A DNA stretch of 64,000 nt, from assembly GCF_900107145.1 (NCBI RefSeq), contig NZ_FNOW01000009.1:25189-89188 (forward strand). Direction: 5' to 3'. A model generated the notes under the pieces. The model was given only the letters and a program-made list of their open reading frames with translations, was not told the DNA's origin and made no database searches. Below are positions 53,692-62,207 of this stretch, one piece after another. Position 1 is the first letter of the stretch. The number at the start of each line of letters is the position of its first letter. The position numbers were made by a program, and so were the translations under genes. Source of the DNA: Allochromatium warmingii (lineage in GTDB: Bacteria; Pseudomonadota; Gammaproteobacteria; Chromatiales; Chromatiaceae).

Positions 53692-54150
53692 ATGGCCAAA
53701 GCTGTAGTCAGAATCGGTCTCGTCGCCCTCGGGCTGGTCTGGGGGGCGTTTGCCGCTCAGGCCGCTCAGGCCGATGAAGTCAAACGCTATGTAGTCGAAG
53801 GTTCGCAGGCTGCTGAACGTTCCGCGTGCGTCGAACCAACCGAGCGGATGCGCCGGATGCACATGGAGTTTATCCAGCATCAGCGCATCGCAACGGTTCA
53901 CGAGGGCATCCGCGACACGCAATACAGTCTCACGGGCTGTGTCGATTGTCATATTAGTTATGACGCAAACCGCAATCCGCGACCGATCAATCAGCCCGAT
54001 CAGTTCTGTGGCGCGTGTCATCGCTATGCCGCTGTGGATCTGAACTGCTTCGACTGTCACGCCTCTGTGCCGAATCGGCCTGCTGCTGACGCCGAGGCCG
54101 CGCATCGGGCGGCAGGTGTCACGGGTGCGCCTCATGGGGGAGGGCACTAA
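53692..54150 (+). CDS. dsrJ: DsrJ, triheme cytochrome c
   Basis: A 152-residue periplasmic cytochrome with an uncleaved signal anchor (VVRIGLVALGLVWGAFAAQA) and three haem c sites: CVDCH (about 83), CGACH (106) and CFDCH (119). It is the periplasmic haem subunit of DsrMKJOP. The ATG at 53692 has TGGAGG upstream; the open frame extends back into dsrL but that part is a shadow. Confidence 0.96.
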   Translation: MAKAVVRIGLVALGLVWGAFAAQAAQADEVKRYVVEGSQAAERSACVEPTERMRRMHMEFIQHQRIATVHEGIRDTQYSLTGCVDCHISYDANRNPRPINQPDQFCGACHRYAAVDLNCFDCHASVPNRPAADAEAAHRAAGVTGAPHGGGH

Positions 54151-54153
54151 GCT

Positions 54154-54930
54154 ATGAACGAAGATAAGACTACCACTCCCGTTGACAGCGGTCGGCGCGG
54201 GTTTCTCGGCACAGCGGCAGGCGTGAGCGCCGCTGCGCTGGTTGCGCCCGGTGTGTTTTTGCACAGCGTTGCTGCGGCTCCGCGCACCGAAGCGGTTACG
54301 GATGCCGTGCGCTGGGGGCTGTTGATTGATACGGCGAAGTGCGCCGATGGCTGTTCGGCCTGTGTCAGCGCCTGTGAGCGTGAGAACGGCTTAGATCTAC
54401 AAGAACCGCACAGCGCAACATCAAAGTGGGAGCAGCAACAGGCGGCGTGGATTCGCAAAGTGAAGCTGCAAGACAATCAGACGGGGCGGATCACCAATCT
54501 ACCCATGATGTGTCAACATTGCGAAGATCCGCCGTGTGTTGATGTCTGCCCGACTGGAGCGTCGTTCAAACGCGCTGACGGTATTGTCATGGTTGACCGG
54601 CATCTATGCATCGGCTGCCGCTATTGCATGATGGCCTGTCCCTACAAGGCGCGGAGCTTTATTCATCAGCCGCTGACCGGTCAACTGACCGCTGTGCCGC
54701 GTGGCAAAGGTTGTGTCGAAAGCTGCAATCTCTGCGTACACCGCCGCGACAATGGTGAGGACTCGACGGCCTGTGTCGATGCCTGTGCTGCTGAGGGACA
54801 CGGCGCAATCCTGTTCGGCGATCTCAAGGATCCCAACAGCGCCATCAGTCAGCGTCTGCGCGAGATTCCGAGTCGGCAGATCCGCGAGGATCTGGTATTG
54901 AACACGGGCGTGCGTTACGCCGGCGTCTGA
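54154..54930 (+). CDS. dsrO: DsrO, periplasmic ferredoxin-type subunit
   Basis: A 258-residue iron-sulfur protein exported by the Tat system: SGRRGFLGTAAGVSAAALV is a twin-arginine signal. Cluster motifs include CADGCSACVSACERE, CQHCEDPPCVDVCPTGA, CIGCRYCMMACPYKA and CNLCVHRRD...CVDACAAEG, enough for up to four [4Fe-4S] clusters. It links DsrJ to the membrane protein DsrP. It starts 3 bp after dsrJ. Confidence 0.96.
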   Translation: MNEDKTTTPVDSGRRGFLGTAAGVSAAALVAPGVFLHSVAAAPRTEAVTDAVRWGLLIDTAKCADGCSACVSACERENGLDLQEPHSATSKWEQQQAAWIRKVKLQDNQTGRITNLPMMCQHCEDPPCVDVCPTGASFKRADGIVMVDRHLCIGCRYCMMACPYKARSFIHQPLTGQLTAVPRGKGCVESCNLCVHRRDNGEDSTACVDACAAEGHGAILFGDLKDPNSAISQRLREIPSRQIREDLVLNTGVRYAGV

Positions 54931-54953
54931 ATTCCTGAGTCACGGCTCAAAAT

Positions 54954-55026
54954 GGACAGGATTAACAGGATTATGCAGGATTCACATGATGTAAATAAAT
55001 CCTGAACCATCTTGTTAATCCTGTCT
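54954..55026. repeat. Dispersed palindromic repeat, family A, copy 4, inside the dsr operon
   Basis: 73 bp with GGACAGGATTAACAGGATTA on the left and CTTGTTAATCCTGTCT on the right, filling most of the dsrO-dsrP gap. Confidence 0.85.
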
Positions 55027-55068
55027 AATTTTCAGCATTCGCGTACCAAAGCCATAAGGTTTATCGAA

Positions 55069-56319
55069 ATGAAACGAGTCGTCTACCGCGAATGGCGTAT
55101 TGCGCCCGAGCGTTACTGGAGTCTGCTGGGCTTCTTGGCGGCCCTGATTGGGGTCGCGGCGCTCTCATTCGGCTACATGGAACACGAGGGCCACTGGGTC
55201 AGTGGCATGAATAACTCGGTGGTCTGGGGAATGCCGCATGTGTTCGCGGTGTTTCTGATCGTCGCCGCGTCTGGGGCGCTGAATATTGCGTCAATCGGCA
55301 GTGTGTTCAAAAAGCCGATTTACAAGCCACTCGGTCGGCTTTCGGGTCTGCTCGCGGTTGCCATGCTGATGGGCGGACTGCTGGTGCTGGTGATGGATCT
55401 CGGACGCCCGGAGCGGCTGATTGTCGCCATGACCAGTTATAACTTTAGCTCGATCTTTGCTTGGAATATCTTCCTGTATACCGGGTTTATGGTCATTGTT
55501 ATCGCCTATCTGTGGTCGATGGCGGATCGTAAAGGCGGCCCCTTTAACTATTCAATCGGCCTGTTTGCGCTGGTGTGGCGGCTGGCGCTGACCACAGGTA
55601 CTGGCTCGATCTTCGGCTTTTTGGTCGCTCGCCAAGCCTATGATGCGGCGATTCTCGGCCCGATGTTCGTGGCGCTGTCCTTTGCTTATGGACTGGCCGT
55701 GTTCATGCTGGTGCTGCTGTTCAGCTTTGACGAAGAAGGGCGACCGATTGGCCCGCGCCTGATGCGTCGGCTACGGAATCTGCTGGCGCTGTTTATCGGC
55801 GTGGCGCTGTATTTCACGCTGGTCTATCACCTAACGAATCTCTACATCGCCGAGAATGACAGCCTCGAACACTGGTTGCTGCTCAGTGGCGGTATTTACA
55901 CCTTCCTGTTTTGGGTGGGCTGGATTTTGGCCGGCAGTTTGATTCCGATGTGGATTTTGTATCATCCGGTGTTAAGCCAACAACGCGACTGGATTATCGG
56001 AGCCTGTGCGCTGGTGATTGTCGGTGGATTTGCGGCGATGTACGTCATCATCATTGGCAGTCAAGCATTTCCAATGGCGCTGTTCCCGGGACATACCATC
56101 ATCGAATCCGGTTTTGCGGATGGTGTCAACGGTGCAGCGGCAGCCTATTGGCCAACCATCCCCGAAATTTTACTCGGTTTGGGTGGTGTAGCGATGGCGC
56201 TCTTGATTACCGCCGTTGGCGTGCGCGTACTGCAATTCCTGCCCGAATCGCTGGCCGATGATGTGGTTGCGCCGGATGAAGAAACGCTCGACGCACCGCC
56301 GTTTGCTAAACCAGCCTGA
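55069..56319 (+). CDS. dsrP: DsrP, NrfD-like integral membrane subunit
   Basis: A 416-residue protein with about ten membrane helices of the NrfD/PsrC family, for example FLAALIGVAALSFGYMEHEG and LLVLVMDLGRPERL. It is thought to handle quinone within DsrMKJOP. The ATG at 55069 (MKRVVYREWRIAPERYW) has AAGG 9 nt upstream; earlier in-frame starts lie within repeat A sequence. It is separated from dsrO by repeat A and from dsrN by repeat B. Confidence 0.95.
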   Translation: MKRVVYREWRIAPERYWSLLGFLAALIGVAALSFGYMEHEGHWVSGMNNSVVWGMPHVFAVFLIVAASGALNIASIGSVFKKPIYKPLGRLSGLLAVAMLMGGLLVLVMDLGRPERLIVAMTSYNFSSIFAWNIFLYTGFMVIVIAYLWSMADRKGGPFNYSIGLFALVWRLALTTGTGSIFGFLVARQAYDAAILGPMFVALSFAYGLAVFMLVLLFSFDEEGRPIGPRLMRRLRNLLALFIGVALYFTLVYHLTNLYIAENDSLEHWLLLSGGIYTFLFWVGWILAGSLIPMWILYHPVLSQQRDWIIGACALVIVGGFAAMYVIIIGSQAFPMALFPGHTIIESGFADGVNGAAAAYWPTIPEILLGLGGVAMALLITAVGVRVLQFLPESLADDVVAPDEETLDAPPFAKPA

Positions 56320-56336
56320 TGTCTGGTTAAAAAAAC

Positions 56337-56410
56337 TGCAAAGGCGCAAAGCGCACAAAGTTTTTTAATAATTGAATGTCTTTGTGTCCTGTGCGCCTTT
56401 GTGGTTTAAA
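56337..56410. repeat. Dispersed palindromic repeat, family B, inside the dsr operon
   Basis: Left arm TGCAAAGGCGCAAAGCGCAC and right arm GTGCGCCTTTGTGGTTT are imperfect reverse complements around an A/T-rich centre. It ends two bases before the dsrN start, so the ribosome site of dsrN lies within it. Confidence 0.8.
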
Positions 56411-56411
56411 C

Positions 56412-57797
56412 ATGTCCCAGCTTTATATCGCAGCGCCGCAGAAATCTTCCGGCAAGACCACGCTGACGCTGGGTCTCTGTCGTGAGTTCACGCGGCGCGG
56501 TTTAGTCGTTCAGCCGTTTAAAAAAGGGCCGGATTACATCGACCCGCTGTGGCTCAGTCAGGCCGCTGGCCGCGCCTGCTTCAATCTTGATTTCCATACC
56601 ATGCCTGAATCCGAAATTCGTGCGGCGGTGGCCGGCGAATTGGTTACAGCGGATTTAGGTCTCATTGAGGGCAATGTCGGGCTATTTGATAGCACGCGCC
56701 TTGATGGTGCGCATAGCAACGCGGAATTAGCCAAATTACTCGGTGCGCCTGTGGTGCTGGTGGTCAACTGTCACGGATTAGCACGCGGCATTGCGCCGCT
56801 GCTTCAGGGTTATCTGGCTTTCGATCCTGAATTAAAGATCGCCGGTGTAATTCTGAATAAGATCGGTGGCGGACGGCATGGCGAGAATTTAGTGCGCGTT
56901 GTTGAGCATTACACCGATCTGCCGGTGCTTGGGTTGTTACGTCGCGCTGATGAACTCGGCATCGACGAGCGGCATTTAGGGCTGATGCCGAGTAATGAGA
57001 CCGAGGACGCCGAGACTTGGATTGAGCGCATCCGCGCCCGCATCGCCGATCAGGTTGATTTAGAGCGATTGCTTGCGATTGCTGAACGCGCCGCCACGCC
57101 ACAGGCGGACGCGGAACCGACCGCCGCGCTGCAACCTGCGCCGACCGGCGATCTGGTGCGCATCGGCATCGCCCGTGACGCGGCCTTTGGCTTCTATTAT
57201 CCCGACGATTTACGGGCGCTGGCCGCCGGTGGCGCGGAGTTGGTGCCCTTTAGTCCACTCACCGATCACGCTTTGCCTGATGTCGATGCGCTGTTCATCG
57301 GCGGCGGTTTTCCTGAATATCGCATGGCCGAATTAGCCGCCAATCGGCTGATGCGTCAGGCGATCCGCGAGTTCGTCGCCGAGAATAATCGCCCGTTGTA
57401 TGCCGAGTGCGGCGGCCTGATGTATCTGTGCGCTGGGCTACGCTGGAACGGCGAGCGGTGCGAAATGGTCGGGGCGCTCAACGCCGAGGTCGAGATGCGC
57501 GACCGTCCTCAGGGTCGCGGCTATGTGCGACTGACTGAAACCGAGTATTTTCCCTGGCCACGTCTCGACGCGGCGGCGTCGGGCGAAATTGCCGCCCATG
57601 AATTTCATCACTCGGCGATCCTTGACCCCGATCCCGACTGGCGCTACGGCTATCGTGTACAGCGCGGCAGCGGAATCAACGGTTCACACGACGGCATTGT
57701 TCGGGGTAATCTGTTCGCCTGTTACAGCCATTTACGCGCCGTGGGCGGTAATCGCTGGACGGATCGATTTTTAGCGCAGATTCGTCGCACGCGCTGA
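56412..57797 (+). CDS. dsrN: DsrN, sirohaem amidase (CobB/CbiA-like)
   Basis: A 461-residue amidotransferase similar to cobyrinate a,c-diamide synthase. N-terminal ATPase domain with SSGKTTLTLGLC and KKGPDYIDPLW; C-terminal glutaminase domain with the Cys nucleophile in PLYAECGGLMYLC and the His in HEFHHSAI. It amidates the sirohaem of DsrAB. The ATG at 56412 gives the family start; no good ribosome site precedes it because repeat B occupies that place, so expression may be reduced or coupled. Confidence 0.94.
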   Translation: MSQLYIAAPQKSSGKTTLTLGLCREFTRRGLVVQPFKKGPDYIDPLWLSQAAGRACFNLDFHTMPESEIRAAVAGELVTADLGLIEGNVGLFDSTRLDGAHSNAELAKLLGAPVVLVVNCHGLARGIAPLLQGYLAFDPELKIAGVILNKIGGGRHGENLVRVVEHYTDLPVLGLLRRADELGIDERHLGLMPSNETEDAETWIERIRARIADQVDLERLLAIAERAATPQADAEPTAALQPAPTGDLVRIGIARDAAFGFYYPDDLRALAAGGAELVPFSPLTDHALPDVDALFIGGGFPEYRMAELAANRLMRQAIREFVAENNRPLYAECGGLMYLCAGLRWNGERCEMVGALNAEVEMRDRPQGRGYVRLTETEYFPWPRLDAAASGEIAAHEFHHSAILDPDPDWRYGYRVQRGSGINGSHDGIVRGNLFACYSHLRAVGGNRWTDRFLAQIRRTR

Positions 57798-57861
57798 CCG
57801 CGTGCGGTTCCATTTCAACCTTGAGCCATGTCTGCTGGATGCGGTTCGAGAGGAGTCCGAA

Positions 57862-58176
57862 ATGTTTAAGCTGACACCTGCCGCCGCCGAACAAGTCCTC
57901 AAGGCGGCCAAACACGGCGGAACTGAGGGGCTGTGTCTGCGGCTGGCTGCTGGCCAAAATCCTGACGGCAGTATTGATTATCGAATGGGATTTGATGATC
58001 TCAGCGAAGATGATATCCGCCTCAATAGTGAGGGCGTAGATATTGTCATCGCGCCCGATTATGTGCCGCTGCTCGATCAAACTGTGATGGATTATGTCGA
58101 GCTAGAGCCAGGGCAATTTCATTTCATTTTTCTCAATCCTAAAGACCCCACCTATCGTCCGCCTGCTGATGGTTGA
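57862..58176 (+). CDS. dsrR: DsrR, A-type carrier-like protein
   Basis: A 104-residue IscA-fold protein: MFKLTPAAAEQVLKAAKHGG and VPLLDQTVMDYVEL. The three cluster-binding Cys of IscA are missing, as is typical of DsrR; the only Cys (residue 25) is not at an equivalent position. DsrR is needed for normal DsrAB levels in A. vinosum, apparently after transcription. AGGAG precedes the ATG at 57862. It ends the recognisable dsr operon; dsrS does not follow. Confidence 0.93.
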   Translation: MFKLTPAAAEQVLKAAKHGGTEGLCLRLAAGQNPDGSIDYRMGFDDLSEDDIRLNSEGVDIVIAPDYVPLLDQTVMDYVELEPGQFHFIFLNPKDPTYRPPADG

Positions 58177-58215
58177 ATCAATGCCGAAGAGACATGATTG
58201 AGCGTTTTATAATAA

Positions 58216-58252
58216 TTCTGTTCATCCTGTCTGAATCCTGTTAATCCTGTCT
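58216..58252. repeat. Dispersed repeat, family A, half-copy after dsrR
   Basis: Contains CTGTTCATCCTGTCTGAATC and CTGTTAATCCTGTCT, matching only the right arm of the family A palindrome, between convergent dsrR and an outer-membrane protein gene. Confidence 0.75.
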
Positions 58253-58258
58253 ATTTAT

Positions 58259-59242
58259 TTAGCGGCGAAAATGCACTTCCAGCCGCAATGCTATGGTTGG
58301 CTCAACGGCATACTCCTCTTGAATTGCCCAAGATAATCCCGGCTCCATTTCAAAAAATAACCATGAGCGCCACAGATTGCGCCGATAGCCGAATTTGATC
58401 CAGCCTTCATTGATCACCGCATCCGGTTTATCAACGCCTTGAATGCCGCCGCGCACCTGAATCGCCTCCTGATCATTTAAGCGCCGCGCCCAGAGCACTT
58501 GACTTGACCAATCAATCACTTTGGTCTGCTCACCATAATTACCAAAGAGCGTATAACGCCATAGTGTATTGGGATCGGCGACCCATTCATAATCAAAGAG
58601 CGTGCTAATTCCCGAACCATCTTCCGAGCGCCAATATAGCGTTGAAGTGAGATGAGAGGTGGTCGTCGCTGTCCAGGGCTGCGTATAAATATGGCGGGCT
58701 GTAAAGCGTACTTCTGGTGTTAAGCCGCCGGATAAACTGCCACTCACCCGAAATTTACTTTTCGGACGGCGGCTCACTAAATAACCTAGCCCAACTGAAC
58801 CTTCCGTCTCTTTGATTTCATCTTGCGCCGTGCCCGCTAAATCACGTCCAGTCATTGCCGATTCCGCATCGCTTGTAATTAACAAGCGCAACCGTTCATC
58901 AAAATGCGGGAGATCCGCGCCACCACGAAAGCGCACGCCATCATGATCGGCATTTTCAACGCCCGAATAAAAGGCATTGAATAGCACGCTTAAGCGGGCG
59001 CTTGCATGTTTTTGGGTTTCAATGCGAGGATCGGCGAAAAAATCGTCTAACCAGAGGGCGACGGCTTGTAAGCGATCCGTGATATACACCTGTCCATCGT
59101 CATACCACGGGAGATCGGGCGCATTCGGCGCGGCTGGCGGCGGCGGTGATGACATGTCAGCGCCCTGCGCATCAAAACACCCCAGTAGCAACACGAACTG
59201 CACCGCGCTCCACTTTACTGCGAGATTTCCGAGTTGTTTCAT
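58259..59242 (-). CDS. Predicted outer-membrane beta-barrel protein, function unknown
   Basis: A 327-residue protein with a signal peptide that may be of lipoprotein type (FVLLLGCFDAQG), then a Pro-rich stretch (SSPPPPAAPNAP). The rest alternates hydrophobic and polar residues with many aromatic strand ends (FRVSGSLSGGL, STLYWRSEDGSG, QVLWARRLNDQEAIQVRGGI), as in an outer-membrane barrel. No family name recognised. The ATG has GAGG 11 nt upstream. It ends convergent to dsrR and starts divergent from the DUF3108-like gene. Confidence 0.7.
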   Translation of the reverse strand: MKQLGNLAVKWSAVQFVLLLGCFDAQGADMSSPPPPAAPNAPDLPWYDDGQVYITDRLQAVALWLDDFFADPRIETQKHASARLSVLFNAFYSGVENADHDGVRFRGGADLPHFDERLRLLITSDAESAMTGRDLAGTAQDEIKETEGSVGLGYLVSRRPKSKFRVSGSLSGGLTPEVRFTARHIYTQPWTATTTSHLTSTLYWRSEDGSGISTLFDYEWVADPNTLWRYTLFGNYGEQTKVIDWSSQVLWARRLNDQEAIQVRGGIQGVDKPDAVINEGWIKFGYRRNLWRSWLFFEMEPGLSWAIQEEYAVEPTIALRLEVHFRR

Positions 59243-60104
59243 GATGCAAGGTTCCTCAATAGCGCATTCAACGCGGCGATTATATGTCGCTCGTCGGCTC
59301 TGGCTGACCGGCTGGCTGCTGTGTGTAAGCGGACTGGCCGCTCACGCTGCGCCAGCCGCGCCAAATTGGGCCACGCAACTGACCCCATTGGAACGCCGTG
59401 CGCAGGCCGACATCCTGCCGTTGACGTTGCACTACGACATCAGTTGGAGCCAGTGGCTACAGGCGGGCACCGTGCGCGTGACTGTGCAGCCACAGTCAGG
59501 ACGTGCCAATGCGATGATGACCGCTCAGGCGCGAGCGCGGAGTATCGGCGCGGTGCAAGCTTTTTGGCCGTATGAAAGTTCGCTAAATGCTGAGATTTGG
59601 CGGCAAACGCTGCTACCGGCACAGTTTGATCTGACACAGATCAAAAATGGTGAGCGCAAAACCGATCAGGCAACCTATCACCAGCAACAGCGGATGCAGG
59701 TTGAATCGACCCTGACATCCGCCTCGGGGCGCATGAAACATACAACGCACACGCATGAGTTGGAGCAGATTCGCGATCTGTTATCGCTGTTGCTGTTTTT
59801 GCAGCAGACCGAATTGCGCCTTAACCAATCGCTCACACTGCTAGTGCAACCGACGGATCGGCTCTATCGTGTGTCGTTGCGCGTGGTGGGGCATGAAGCA
59901 CGGCAGGTGTTTGAAACCACTTGGCCGACGCTCAAGCTAACCGTGAGTGTGCAGCGCGTGACGCCGGATCTAAAACTCGCCAGCTATCCGAAGCTACGTC
60001 AGGCGACCCTTTGGCTGAGTGAAGTCGAGCGCGTGCCGGTTGAACTCCAAGCGGAATTGCGCGTTGGCTCAGTGGCGATGCGTCTGCGGCGGCTAGAGCG
60101 GTAA
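59241..60104 (+). CDS. DUF3108-like secreted protein
   Basis: A 287-residue protein with a signal peptide around LTGWLLCVSGLAAHAAPA. The mature part starts with LPLTLHYDISWSQWLQAGTVRV, resembling the DUF3108 pattern YDVSW...G, and ends with a strand-rich domain (ATLWLSEVERVPVELQAEL). Probably periplasmic; function unknown. The start is uncertain: ATG at 59241 or 59244, overlapping the start of the divergent gene; the open frame extends further upstream but only as a shadow of that gene. Confidence 0.6.
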   Translation: MMQGSSIAHSTRRLYVARRLWLTGWLLCVSGLAAHAAPAAPNWATQLTPLERRAQADILPLTLHYDISWSQWLQAGTVRVTVQPQSGRANAMMTAQARARSIGAVQAFWPYESSLNAEIWRQTLLPAQFDLTQIKNGERKTDQATYHQQQRMQVESTLTSASGRMKHTTHTHELEQIRDLLSLLLFLQQTELRLNQSLTLLVQPTDRLYRVSLRVVGHEARQVFETTWPTLKLTVSVQRVTPDLKLASYPKLRQATLWLSEVERVPVELQAELRVGSVAMRLRRLER

Positions 60105-60184
60105 TCAGAGCTACCAGCGGCCAGCAGCGATTTAGAGCAGATAGCTGGTCATGATACGAGTGCATCGTGACCAGCTTAGGCGTT

Positions 60185-61621
60185 TTAGAACGCTGCTTGA
60201 CAGACCGACAGCAACGCAGCGGGGAACAGTCCGAGCGCCAGCAATGCCAGACCATTGAGCGACATAGCAAAGCGCACGCCGCTGCTGGTGAGCAAGGCCG
60301 GGGCATCGTCAGCGGGCTTATCAAAATAGATAAACTTGATGACCCGCAGATAATAAAACGCGCCAATGATCGAGAAGAACACCGCAACCAGCGCCAACCA
60401 CAGCATGTCAATGCGCACGACCGCCTCCAGCACTAACAGCTTGGCCATAAACCCAACGGTCGGCGGCACACCCGCCATCGAGAACATAATCAGCGCCATC
60501 ATCGCCGCATACCAAGCATCGCGGTCGTTTAAACCCTTGAGATCTTCCAGCCGCTCGGCGTCAAAACCTTGACGACTCAGAATCAGCAGGATACCGAAGG
60601 CGCCGACTGACATCACCGCGTAGACGATGGTGTAGAACATGGCGGCGGCGAATCCCTGTTCGGAACCGGCCAGCAGTCCCAGAAAGATAAAACCAACATG
60701 CGAGATGGTCGAATAGGCCAGCATCCGCTTGATATTAGACTGGGCAATGGCGACCAGATTGCCCAATCCCATCGACAGCACGGCGAGAATCACCAGCATC
60801 CCTTGCCAATCTGGATGCAGCGTGTGCAAACCATCGACCAGCATCCGTACCGCGAGCGCAAAGGCGGCAATTTTGGGCGCACTGCTCAGAATCAATACCG
60901 CTGGGGTCGGCCCGCCCTCATACACATCAGGAACCCACATGTGAAAGGGCACCGCGCCGAACTTGAAGCCAATGCCGATCACCAAAAAAGCGATGCCGAA
61001 CACCAACACCTTGTTCGATATACCCTGCTCGGCGACCGCCGCCGCGACTGGCGCAAATTCGATTGAACCGGTCGCGCCATAGATCATCGACACGCCATAA
61101 AGCAGCAGCCCGGAGCCGAGTGCGCCGAGCACGAAATATTTCATCGCCGCCTCAGCGCCCGTGCTCGAATCGCGGTCGAATGCGACCAATGCATAGAGCG
61201 CGAGCGCCTGCAATTCGAGACCGAGATACAGCGTCAAGAAGCCATTGGCCGAGACCATAATGAGCATCCCGAGCACCGCGAGCAGTCCGAGAACATAGAA
61301 CTCGCCGACCAGCATTCCGCGATCTTGAAGCCAGGGCCGCGCATAAATAAAGGTCAGAACACTGACAATCAGAATAGCACCCTTAAGCAGATCGCTCATT
61401 GGGTCGCGGATTAAATTGCCGTCGAAGAATACTTGAGCGTCACCGCCCCCGACTGCGCCAGTTAAACCAATAGCGATGACTAGCCCAATTAACGTGATGC
61501 TGTGATTTAACCCTTTGTCCTGATCTTTTAAATACAGATCGAGGATGAGCACTAGGCTCGCGGTTATAAGAATGGCGATTTCGGGCAGGATGGGTAACAG
61601 ATTGGCAGCATCAAATGACAT
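60185..61621 (-). CDS. nuoN: NADH-quinone oxidoreductase subunit N
   Basis: A 478-residue antiporter-like subunit of complex I. Conserved charges are in LTLYLGLELQALALYALVAFDR (Glu), GFKFGAVPFHMWVPDVYEGGPTPA (Lys, His, Asp) and MFSMAGVPPTVGFMAKLLVLEA (Lys). The ATG at 61621 has GGA 6 nt upstream and is preferred to one two codons earlier. nuoN is normally last in nuoA-N behind nuoM; here the DNA upstream is toxin-antitoxin cassette DNA, so the gene is separated from the rest of the operon. Confidence 0.95.
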   Translation of the reverse strand: MSFDAANLLPILPEIAILITASLVLILDLYLKDQDKGLNHSITLIGLVIAIGLTGAVGGGDAQVFFDGNLIRDPMSDLLKGAILIVSVLTFIYARPWLQDRGMLVGEFYVLGLLAVLGMLIMVSANGFLTLYLGLELQALALYALVAFDRDSSTGAEAAMKYFVLGALGSGLLLYGVSMIYGATGSIEFAPVAAAVAEQGISNKVLVFGIAFLVIGIGFKFGAVPFHMWVPDVYEGGPTPAVLILSSAPKIAAFALAVRMLVDGLHTLHPDWQGMLVILAVLSMGLGNLVAIAQSNIKRMLAYSTISHVGFIFLGLLAGSEQGFAAAMFYTIVYAVMSVGAFGILLILSRQGFDAERLEDLKGLNDRDAWYAAMMALIMFSMAGVPPTVGFMAKLLVLEAVVRIDMLWLALVAVFFSIIGAFYYLRVIKFIYFDKPADDAPALLTSSGVRFAMSLNGLALLALGLFPAALLSVCQAAF

Positions 61622-61664
61622 GGGCATTCCAACTTTTCTGTGAATCTGGACGGTGTTTTGAAAA

Positions 61665-61793
61665 TCATGGTTTTAATATTTCTCCATGCTTCCAAAGTTC
61701 ATACTCGCTAATGTCGATTTCTGAGTTCCATGAAACAGCATGACCGCTAGGATCAACGGATACATTTTTGAAAAAATATGGAAGTAGTACCAC
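61665..61793 (-). pseudogene. Remnant of a DUF2442-type protein gene
   Basis: An open frame of 42 codons reading ...FFKNVSVDPSGHAVSWNSEID and ending HGEILKP. This is the C-terminal part of a DUF2442 protein (compare the FxxVxVDP...W pattern). An in-frame stop lies just upstream of the GTG at 61793 and the N-terminal half is missing. It sits 44 bp from the nuoN start and is probably debris of an older cassette. Confidence 0.55.
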
Positions 61794-61876
61794 GATTCAT
61801 AGGATTAGTTATGCTAGTGAATGAATATCTAGCTAAATTGAGCGTATCCTAAATCATTAGAGCACTACCCCTCCCT

Positions 61877-61996
61877 CTACTTTCGTTGAGCCTTAATCTC
61901 ACTAACAATATCCTTCACAGACAATCCTGCGAGCAGTAAGTCACCTGCTTTTTGATTTAAGCGGAAAACGTTCTGGATGCTTAATAATTTCTCTAG
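61877..61996 (-). other. Coding-like remnant overlapping the DUF2442 gene end
   Basis: An open frame of 39 codons with protein-like content (LNQKAGDLLLAGLSVKDIVS...EIKAQRK) that overlaps the 3' end of the DUF2442 gene in another frame. It has no start codon of its own. It may be a fused C-terminus lost by frameshift or a separate remnant. The rest of 61794-61940 shows nothing recognisable. Confidence 0.3.
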
Positions 61997-62207
61997 TCAA
62001 ATCAACATCTAAATCAGGCCAATAAAAATGATCTGGCGATTGCTCTTCTACATTTACAATTGACTTGACCGCCACTTCTCTAAACCATGGAAAATCATCA
62101 TATGACATAAACAATTCTTCTCCATGGGCGAACAGCCAAACTCCATGCGTAGAAATATTAGTTACTTCCACTTCTAAAATGCTGTTGCCATGCGCTAACA
62201 AGCTCAT
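61941..62207 (-). CDS. DUF2442-family protein (putative antitoxin of a DUF4160-DUF2442 pair)
   Basis: An 88-residue protein: ILEVEVTNISTHGVWLFAHGEELFMSYDDFPWFREVAV and HFYWPDLDVDLTREIIKHPERFPL are DUF2442 hallmarks. DUF2442 proteins bind DNA in some families and are commonly paired with DUF4160 proteins as suspected toxin-antitoxin modules. The ATG at 62207 follows GAGG by 9 nt; the gene overlaps the upstream DUF4160 gene by 50 bp, so they form one transcript. Confidence 0.82.
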   Translation of the reverse strand: MSLLAHGNSILEVEVTNISTHGVWLFAHGEELFMSYDDFPWFREVAVKSIVNVEEQSPDHFYWPDLDVDLTREIIKHPERFPLKSKSR

